Positions 24,775-30,022 of a stretch of DNA of 30,022 nucleotides are shown here, in pieces. Made by a program: the position numbers and the translations under genes. The first letter of the stretch is position 1. Every line of letters begins with the position of its first letter. Origin of the DNA: an uncultured Clostridia bacterium (lineage in GTDB: Bacteria; Bacillota; Clostridia; TANB77; CAG-508); the NCBI GenBank assembly GCA_934155165.1, contig CAKPGS010000015.1:1-30022 (forward strand), given 5' to 3'. The notes beneath the pieces were generated by a model. That model had not been told where the DNA came from, did no database searches, and saw nothing but the letters and a program-made list of their open reading frames with translations.

Positions 24775-24801
24775 GGGAGCAAAAAATGCTCTCTTTTTTT
24801 A
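24775..24801 (+). terminator. Intrinsic terminator of spoVS
   Basis: Stem GGGAGC/GCTCTC (one G-T pair) with an A-rich loop, followed by seven T residues. Confidence 0.85.
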
Positions 24802-24828
24802 TACAAATATTATTGTTTTGCTATAAAT

Positions 24829-24874
24829 TATGTCAGACATTGTAGGGGTCGGCGGTCTAAGGCGACCCGAAATA
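24829..24874 (+). repeat. GC-rich palindromic repeat, copy B
   Basis: ATGTCAGACATTGTAGGGGTC followed by GGCG; stem GGGTCG (24846-24851) pairs with CGACCC (24863-24868), then GAAATAA. It closely parallels copy A at 6124-6168, including the TGTCA lead. It lies between the spoVS terminator and the next promoter. Confidence 0.75.
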
Positions 24875-24897
24875 ATAAAAATAATTTCAATAAATTA

Positions 24898-24926
24898 TTG
24901 AAAAAAAAGAACATTTAATATATTAT
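24898..24926 (+). promoter_or_regulatory. Promoter of the broken substrate-binding protein gene
   Basis: TTGAAA (24898-24903), 17 bp, TATTAT (24921-24926); ATG at 24952. Confidence 0.6.
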
Positions 24927-24951
24927 ATTTGTTGTAAATCGAGGTGAAAAA

Positions 24952-26553
24952 ATGAAAAATAATTTTATAAAATATTTATTTATTGTTGTTGTTGTTTTAC
25001 TAATTGTTTTTGCTGTATTTAAAATTAATAAAGACAATGGTAAAAACGAAGAAAAAAATAGTGGTGAAAATAATAAAAAACAAGAAACAACTGTTGCACA
25101 AGATTTAAGATTTGCAATAGTAAATTATGACACTATAAATCCAATAATAAGTAAAAATTCTAATGTACAAGATATATCAAGAATTTTATATGAACCATTA
25201 ATTACATTATCTAAAGATTATAAACCGGAAGCTTGTTTAGCAACAGAGTGGTCAATAAGTGGAGATAATTCTTATATTATAAAACTTAGAGATAATGTAA
25301 AATGGCATGATGGTAGTCAGTTTACATCAAAAGATGTTCAATTTACTATCGATATACTAAAAAATACGGATTCAATTTATTCGGCAAATGTTCAACATGT
25401 TGTAGAAGTTGAAGTAATAGATGACTATACAATTAAAATAACACTAGATAACAAAAATCCATATTTTGAATATGATTTAACTTTCCCAATATTATCTAAG
25501 AACTTTTACTTGGAACAAGATTTCTTAACAACAGAAAAGAATAATGTAACAATGGGAACTGGAATGTATAAAATTTCAAGTAATGAAGGTGGAATAATTA
25601 CATTAAAGAAAAATCAAAATTGGTGGAATATTAATGAAAAAAATTCAAAGGTTGAAGAAATAAAAGTTAATTTATATGGTTCAATGGGAGATGCTTATAA
25701 TGCTTTTAAAATGGGAAATTTAGATGTTCTTATAACACAAAATAATGATTTAGAAAAATATGTTGGTACCATAGGATATAATAAAATTGATTTTAAAGGT
25801 AGAGAATATGACTTTTTATCAATGAATTGTAATAATGCTTTTCTAAGTGATAAAAATGTTAGAAATGCTATAAATTTCTGCATTGATAGAGAAAATATAA
25901 TTGCCACAGTTTTTAATGGTAAATATTATAGTATAGAATTCCCTCTAGATTACGGAATGTGGTTATATAATTCTGAAAGTAGTAGTTCAGGATATAATCC
26001 TGATCAAGCAAAACAACTACTTATAGATAGTGGATGGACTTATAGCAAAGGAATTTGGCAAAAAAAGGAAAATTATAGAACTCTAAAATTAGCTTTTAAT
26101 CTAACTGTAAATTCTGACAATGAAGCAAGAATAAAAGTTGCAGAGATAATAAAATCAAACTTATAAGCTATTTGAATTCCGGTAAACATCACAAAAGTAT
26201 CATCTGCAAATTATAATAATATATTACAAAATAAGAATTATGAATTATTAATAGCAGGGACAAATATAGGGTTAGAGCCAAATTTAAGTACATACCTTGG
26301 TGAAAATAATCTAGCTAATTTTAATAATGAAGAATGTAGTGAGATACTACAAGAAATATCTAATATAAATGATAATGAAAAATTAAAAGAAAAATATAAA
26401 GAACTATACAACATTTATAAAGAGCAAACACCTTATAAAAGTTTATATATCAATCAAAAAACAATGATATGTAGCACGAACTTAAGAGCAGATATAGTAC
26501 CAAATAATTATAGTATATTTTATAACATAGAAAATTGGTATAGAGAAATTTAA
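24952..26553 (+). pseudogene. Family 5 (oligopeptide/nickel-type) substrate-binding protein gene with two in-frame stops
   Basis: Reads as an SBP_bac_5 protein: an N-terminal membrane anchor (about 6-22) without a lipobox cysteine, then ISRILYEPLITLSKDYKPEA, LATEWSISGDN, LRDNVKWHDGSQFTSKDVQF and RNAINFCIDRENI. The frame is stopped by TAA (26164-26166) and TGA (26173-26175), then continues without a shift for 126 codons to TAA 26551-26553, giving IPVNITKVSSANYNN up to NWYREI. Replacing the two stops by GAA and GGA gives LEAIGIPV, the expected LxxIGIxV strand. Both changes are G to T at the first codon position. Full length would be about 533 residues. No permease or ATPase gene is nearby. The product as it stands is 404 residues and lacks the last quarter. 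Confidence 0.88.
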
Positions 26554-26561
26554 AAAAATAC

Positions 26562-26590
26562 TTGACAAAAATAAAAATATAAAATACAAT
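26562..26590 (+). promoter_or_regulatory. Sigma-A promoter of recA
   Basis: TTGACA (26562-26567), 17 bp, TACAAT (26585-26590), eight bases after the end of the broken binding-protein frame. No GAAC-N4-GTTC SOS box is visible. An inverted repeat CAAACAT/ATGTTTG (26592-26598 and 26614-26620) lies in the leader. Confidence 0.82.
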
Positions 26591-26640
26591 ACAAACATAA
26601 ATTTGAAGAAAAAATGTTTGCAAAAGAAAGGAAGATAAAA

Positions 26641-27690
26641 ATGGGAGAAAATAATGAAAGAAAAAAAGCGTTAGAAGTTGCAATGGCACAAATAGAAAAA
26701 CAATTTGGAAAAGGTTCAGTAATGAAACTTGGAGAATATAAAGCAATGGAAATAGAAGCAATTCCAACAGGAGCATTAGGGTTAGATATAGCATTAGGAA
26801 TTGGAGGAGTTCCAAGAGGAAGAATAGTAGAAGTATATGGACCAGAATCTTCTGGTAAAACAACACTTGCATTACATATTGTTGCAGAGGCACAAAAAAT
26901 GGGAGGAGAAGCAGCTTTTATAGATGCAGAACATGCTTTAGATCCAGTATATGCAAAACATTTAGGTGTTAATATAGATGATTTATTAGTATCACAACCA
27001 GATACAGGAGAACAAGCACTAGAAATTACAGAAGCATTAGTTAGAAGTGGAGCTTTAGATGTAATAGTAGTTGACTCTGTTGCGGCATTAGTTCCAAAAG
27101 CAGAAATAGATGGAGATATGGGAGATTCTCATATGGGACTTCAAGCTCGACTTATGTCACAAGCATTACGTAAATTGGCAGGAGCAATAAACAAATCTAA
27201 AACAGTTATAATATTTATAAACCAATTAAGAGAAAAAATTGGAGTTATGTTTGGAAATCCTGAAACAACAACAGGTGGTAGAGCCTTAAAATTTTATGCA
27301 TCAGTTAGAATGGATATAAGAAAAATTGAAAACATAAAACAAGATGGAGAAGTTGTAGGAAGTAGAGCACGTGTAAAGGTTATAAAAAATAAGGTTGCAC
27401 CACCATTCAGAGAGGCAGAATTTGATATAGTTTATGGAAAAGGTATTTCAAAAGAAGGAAACATATTAGATATGGCTGTAAATCTAGATATTATTGAAAA
27501 GGCAGGATCATGGTTTAGCTATAATGGAGGTAAAATTGGACAAGGTAGAGAAAATGTTAAAAAATATTTAGCAGAAAATCCAGATGTAATGGAAGAAGTA
27601 GAGAAAAAGGTTAGAGATAACTTTGCAAAAGCCTTTGAACAAAGTCTTGGAGATAACGAAAAAGATGAAGATGAAAATGTTGCCGAATAA
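26641..27690 (+). CDS. recA: Recombinase RecA
   Basis: A 349-residue RecA. Walker A GPESSGKTT is at 67-75, followed by the conserved AAFIDAEHALDP, VSQPDTGEQALEI, VVDSVAALVPKAEIDG-DMGDSHMGLQARLMSQALRKL and INQLREKIGVMFGNPETTTGGRALKFY. The tail is acidic (DNEKDEDENVAE), as usual. RecA coats single-stranded DNA, drives strand exchange and triggers LexA self-cleavage. An in-frame ATG at 26614 would add nine residues but lies within the leader inverted repeat and lacks an SD; ATG 26641 follows AAAGGAAG by six bases. recX follows after a gap that holds a candidate small RNA. Confidence 0.98.
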   Translation: MGENNERKKALEVAMAQIEKQFGKGSVMKLGEYKAMEIEAIPTGALGLDIALGIGGVPRGRIVEVYGPESSGKTTLALHIVAEAQKMGGEAAFIDAEHALDPVYAKHLGVNIDDLLVSQPDTGEQALEITEALVRSGALDVIVVDSVAALVPKAEIDGDMGDSHMGLQARLMSQALRKLAGAINKSKTVIIFINQLREKIGVMFGNPETTTGGRALKFYASVRMDIRKIENIKQDGEVVGSRARVKVIKNKVAPPFREAEFDIVYGKGISKEGNILDMAVNLDIIEKAGSWFSYNGGKIGQGRENVKKYLAENPDVMEEVEKKVRDNFAKAFEQSLGDNEKDEDENVAE

Positions 27691-27706
27691 TGGGATACGT
27701 TTATAC

Positions 27707-27735
27707 TTGAAAAAAGTAAATTAATATGCTACAAT
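27707..27735 (+). promoter_or_regulatory. Promoter of the recA-recX intergenic transcript
   Basis: TTGAAA (27707-27712), 17 bp, TACAAT (27730-27735) preceded by TGC, giving an extended -10. It starts 16 bp after the recA stop. Confidence 0.72.
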
Positions 27736-27741
27736 AGATAA

Positions 27742-27845
27742 GCTAAGCAGTTAGAAGATAATAATTAGTTACTAGAACGTAAAAAGCAGAGGACTAGAAT
27801 ATAATTATTATCTATATGCGGGTTCCAATTTGGAACCCGTTTTGT
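27742..27845 (+). ncRNA. Candidate small RNA or recX leader between recA and recX
   Basis: About 100 nt from the expected start of the promoter at 27707-27735 to a strong terminator. Inside, AGATAATAATTA (27756-27767) pairs perfectly over 12 bp with TAATTATTATCT (27802-27813), enclosing a smaller CTAG/CTAG stem (27772-27775 and 27794-27797) around a 18-nt purine-rich loop. There is no SD with a start codon. I do not recognise a known RNA family. It could be a stand-alone RNA, the 3' UTR of recA, or an attenuator for recX. Confidence 0.5.
27819..27845 (+). terminator. Strong intrinsic terminator in the recA-recX gap
   Basis: Nine-bp stem CGGGTTCCA/TGGAACCCG with an ATT loop, followed by TTTTGT. 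It would end recA transcripts and the candidate small RNA. Confidence 0.88.
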
Positions 27846-27925
27846 ATATTATAGGAAATTTCGTTTTTATAAAATAGGAATTTCATATTTTATGTGTATG
27901 GGCAGACACGTCTGTTTGTACTTTA
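27846..27925 (+). repeat. TATATTATAGGAAATTTC repeat plus degenerate GC palindrome, copy G
   Basis: The 18-base string shared with the region after spo0A, then AAAATAGGAATTTC and ATGTGTATGGGCAGACAC with the short palindrome CAGACACGTCTG. The ATG-x-TA-GGGC lead fits the GC-rich repeat family. It accounts for the apparent in-frame ATG at 27892 upstream of recX. Confidence 0.55.
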
Positions 27926-27951
27926 TATTTTTAATGAAAAAGGAGAAATTA

Positions 27952-28377
27952 ATGTATTCAGTAGAAGAATTTGATAGAGAAAAAACAAAAATATTAAAAT
28001 ATATAATGTATAAAAAAAGAACAGAAAACGAAATAAGAAATAAATTTAAACTTACTATAGAAGAAAATTTATTGGAAGATGTTATTGACTATTTGAAAGA
28101 AACAGGATATATTAATGATTATAATTACATAGAAAGATTTGTAAATGAATGTATGGCGCTAAAAAATCTTTCGATTAAAGAATTAAAATATAAATTATAT
28201 TCAAAGGGAATTAATAGAAATATATTAGATGAATATATTAAAAATAATTATGAAGAACTAGAAGAATATGAAAGAAAGTCAGCACAAAATATAAAACTAA
28301 AAAAACAAAACTCAATGAATGAAGAAGAAATAAAAATCTACCTATTAAAAAAAGGATATAAAGGAGATAATATATAA
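27952..28377 (+). CDS. recX: Regulatory protein RecX
   Basis: A 141-residue all-helical protein. The tandem three-helix repeats of RecX show in RTENEIRNKFKLTIEENLLEDVIDYLKETGYINDYNYIERFV and IKELKYKLYSKGINRNILDEYIKN (read as separate segments). RecX binds RecA filaments and limits RecA activity. In-frame ATGs at 27892 and 27934 exist, but ATG 27952 follows AAGGAG by six bases and gives the normal start. It is separated from recA by a terminator and probably read from its own or read-through transcription. The stop overlaps the scpA start by one base (TAATG), suggesting coupling. Confidence 0.9.
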   Translation: MYSVEEFDREKTKILKYIMYKKRTENEIRNKFKLTIEENLLEDVIDYLKETGYINDYNYIERFVNECMALKNLSIKELKYKLYSKGINRNILDEYIKNNYEELEEYERKSAQNIKLKKQNSMNEEEIKIYLLKKGYKGDNI

Positions 28378-29126
28378 TGCCAAATGTATTAACGCTAGAA
28401 ACAAATAAATATGCAATAAAAATAGACAATTTCGAAGGACCATTAGATTTATTATGTCATTTAATAGATAAAAACAAAATGAACATATATGATATAAAAA
28501 TAAGTGAGATAACAGACCAATACATAGACTACTTAAATGAAATGGAAAGATTAAACTTAGAAATAGCAAGTGAATTTTTAGTAATGGCATCAACGCTAAT
28601 CTTATTAAAATCAAAAAGTTTATTGCCAAAACAAATAGAAGATGAAGAAGAAATAACAGAAGAAGAATTAATAAGAAGAATTATAGAATACAAAAAATAT
28701 AAAGAAATAATAAAAAAATTCAAAGAACAATATGAAAACAGTGGAGATAGATTATACGGAGTAAGAGAAGAAATACAATTACCAAAACAAAAATTAGAAA
28801 GGGAGTATAATAAAGAAATACTTCCAAAATTATATAAGGAATTAATAGAAAGAAATAAGCAAAAGAAAAATCAAAATGCAAAGAATATAGAAAAAATAGC
28901 AATATCAGAAAGCTATAGTGTAGGAAGTAAAGTTAAAGAAATGTTTAAAGTATTAATAAAACAAAAAAAATTTATATTTAATAAATTATTTTCAATTAAA
29001 GAACATAATAAACAAGAAGTTGTAACAGCATTTTCTGGAATGCTAGAAATGTCAAGAAGAAGCAAAGTTACAACAACTCAGGAAGAAGTATTTGGTGATA
29101 TTTTAGTAGAAAAAGTAAAAAAATAA
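28377..29126 (+). CDS. scpA: Segregation and condensation protein A
   Basis: A 249-residue kleisin. The N-terminal SMC-binding domain begins IDNFEGPLDLLCHLIDKNKM (about residues 17-36), followed by NIYDIKISEITDQYI and ASEFLVMASTLILLKSKSLLP. A charged central linker (IEDEEEITEEELIRRIIEYK) and the C-terminal winged-helix part (VVTAFSGMLEMSRRSKVTTT) complete the protein. ScpA links SMC heads with ScpB for chromosome segregation; scpB is not in the window. The start overlaps the recX stop. A terminator overlapping the stop codon follows. Confidence 0.95.
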   Translation: MPNVLTLETNKYAIKIDNFEGPLDLLCHLIDKNKMNIYDIKISEITDQYIDYLNEMERLNLEIASEFLVMASTLILLKSKSLLPKQIEDEEEITEEELIRRIIEYKKYKEIIKKFKEQYENSGDRLYGVREEIQLPKQKLEREYNKEILPKLYKELIERNKQKKNQNAKNIEKIAISESYSVGSKVKEMFKVLIKQKKFIFNKLFSIKEHNKQEVVTAFSGMLEMSRRSKVTTTQEEVFGDILVEKVKK

Positions 29127-29159
29127 AAAAGTTGTCTTTTCCATTGGCAACTTTTTTTT
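29125..29159 (+). terminator. Intrinsic terminator of scpA
   Basis: Stem AAAAAAGTTGTC/GGCAACTTTTTT with one G-T pair and a nine-base loop. It starts in the stop codon, and its T-run lies in the spacer of the polC promoter. Confidence 0.88.
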
Positions 29160-29172
29160 ATTGTGATAAAAT
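29144..29172 (+). promoter_or_regulatory. Promoter of polC, overlapping the scpA terminator
   Basis: TTGGCA (29144-29149) sits in the loop/right arm of the scpA terminator; 17 bp on is TAAAAT (29167-29172), preceded by TGTGA, an extended -10. The polC ATG is 24 bp further. Confidence 0.6.
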
Positions 29173-29196
29173 ATTTCAAAAGTAGGAGGAGAAAAT

Positions 29197-30022
29197 ATGG
29201 CAACAATAAAAGCAATGAACGAAATATTTAAAGATTTTAAATTTAAAGATAGTTTAGAAAATGCAAAAATATTAAATATGAAGTTGTACAAAAGAAAAAA
29301 TACATTAGTATTAGATTTAGTATCAGAAGAATTTATAAAACTTAAAGAGATTGCTATATTTGAGGCTTTTATTAGTGAAAGATTTAGAATTGAACATACA
29401 TGGATAAATATGCATTATGGAGAAGCTGTGAAAATTCCAAGTATAGAAGATGATTGGAAAAATATAATGGCATTACTTGCAAGAAAATATCCAATTGCAA
29501 GGCAATTACTTGCAAATGCTAATTTAGAAATAGAAGGAAATAAACTAAATGTATATCTATCAATGAAAGGTGCAGATTTTTTAAATGCTAGAGGAATAAA
29601 TGTTATTTTAGAAAAATTAATAGAAAGTTTGTATATGAAAAAATACAAAGTAATATATATAGAAAGAATTTCTGAAGAAACTTTAAAAATACTAGAACAA
29701 AGAAAAAAGCATTTAGAAGTTATGGCATTAGAACAAGTTGCTTCTTCAATAAATATTGAAAAAAATGAAGAAAGTAATATACATAAAAAACAAAATAATA
29801 AGCCAAATGATAATAAATCAAAAGAAAAAGAAACAAAACAAACTCAAAAAAGTGATTATGTTCCAGCTCCACCACCACCATCAATGCCAGAAGAAAAAAC
29901 TCCTTTAATATTGGGAAGAAATATGAATATAAGAGAAGAACTTGTGAAAGTAGAAGATATTGGTGTAGATACTGGAAAGTTAAGTTTAGAAGGAGAAGTA
30001 ATAAATACAGATTCAAGAGAAC
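29197..30022 (+). CDS. polC: DNA polymerase III PolC-type alpha subunit, N-terminal part
   Basis: An open frame of 275 codons runs off the right edge; complete PolC is about 1,400 residues. The start MATIKAMNEIFKDFKF follows AGGAGGAG. The first ~190 residues form the PolC N-terminal domain pattern (AIFEAFISERFRIEHTWINM, IMALLARKYPIARQLLANA, ISEETLKILEQRKK). A low-complexity, lysine/asparagine-rich linker with a PAPPPPS stretch (about 200-235) follows. The frame then enters the OB-fold with PLILGRNMNIREEL and VEDIGVDTGKLSLEGEVIN. PolC is the replicative polymerase with built-in 3'-5' exonuclease of low-GC Gram-positives; its exonuclease and polymerase domains lie outside the window. Confidence 0.93.
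   Translation, partial: MATIKAMNEIFKDFKFKDSLENAKILNMKLYKRKNTLVLDLVSEEFIKLKEIAIFEAFISERFRIEHTWINMHYGEAVKIPSIEDDWKNIMALLARKYPIARQLLANANLEIEGNKLNVYLSMKGADFLNARGINVILEKLIESLYMKKYKVIYIERISEETLKILEQRKKHLEVMALEQVASSINIEKNEESNIHKKQNNKPNDNKSKEKETKQTQKSDYVPAPPPPSMPEEKTPLILGRNMNIREELVKVEDIGVDTGKLSLEGEVINTDSRE

Noticed and set aside
26161..26178. Stop codon recoding (selenocysteine or pyrrolysine) in the binding-protein gene
   Set aside because: One of the two stops is TAA, no SECIS-like hairpin is evident after the TGA, and the expected residues are Glu and Gly.

Overview
The window is AT-rich, gene-dense chromosome from a low-GC Gram-positive of the class Clostridia, probably an anaerobic, spore-forming gut-type organism. 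The grounds are spo0A and spoVS, the Gram-positive replicative polymerase PolC, strong AGGAGG ribosome sites, near-consensus sigma-A promoters with 17-bp spacers, and many A/T-ending codons. I cannot name the species. Almost all protein genes are on the + strand; the exceptions are a tRNA pair near 8.3-8.5 kb, an RluA-type pseudouridine synthase at 21.8-22.6 kb and a truncated ribbon-helix-helix remnant at 7.9 kb.

Layout. 1-222: tRNA-Asp (one base short at the window edge) and tRNA-Phe, each followed by a terminator. 0.3-3.6 kb: ADP-ribosylglycohydrolase-family protein, an unrecognised small membrane protein, and a membrane-anchored WG-repeat protein, each with its own promoter. 3.6-7.7 kb: a PLP enzyme of the methionine gamma-lyase/YnbB family, an HI0933-type flavoprotein, a YigZ/IMPACT protein, then the sporulation master regulator spo0A. 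7.8-8.2 kb: a decayed stretch with two gene remnants. 8.27-8.46 kb: tRNA-Tyr and a CAT-anticodon tRNA on the minus strand. 8.6-13.4 kb: an unknown membrane protein, then an operon of a radical SAM enzyme, a TGS-domain nucleoside kinase, an RNHCP zinc-ribbon protein and a polysaccharide deacetylase. 13.6-16.6 kb: a FemAB-type peptidyltransferase and a pilin-like surface protein with duplicated discoidin modules. 16.9-21.1 kb: a frameshifted alanine-racemase-family gene, a DUF1189 membrane protein and ftsH. 21.3-21.8 kb: a RelE/ParE-type toxin-antitoxin pair. 22.7-30 kb: a DUF5684-like membrane protein, ymdB, spoVS, a broken oligopeptide-binding protein gene, recA, recX, scpA and the start of polC.

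Most of the window is housekeeping and sporulation backbone. The most interesting structure lies between and inside these genes. There is an in-frame (AG)15 tract near the start of the pilin-like gene, a textbook arrangement for phase variation; both other frames stop soon after it. The 3.2-kb femAB/pilin unit is bracketed by near-identical 38-bp direct repeats carrying GC-rich palindromes. Those palindromes belong to a family dispersed through the window's intergenic gaps. A roughly 144-bp element with about 30-bp terminal inverted repeats sits before ftsH. The recA-recX gap holds a promoter, a 12-bp stem and a terminator, which looks like a roughly 100-nt small RNA. Two genes are broken by few mutations: the racemase by one inserted base and the binding protein by two closely spaced in-frame stops. 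The RluA-type gene has promoter geometry that predicts a leaderless transcript.

Functional names rest on motifs read by eye. No database search, folding program or alignment was run.
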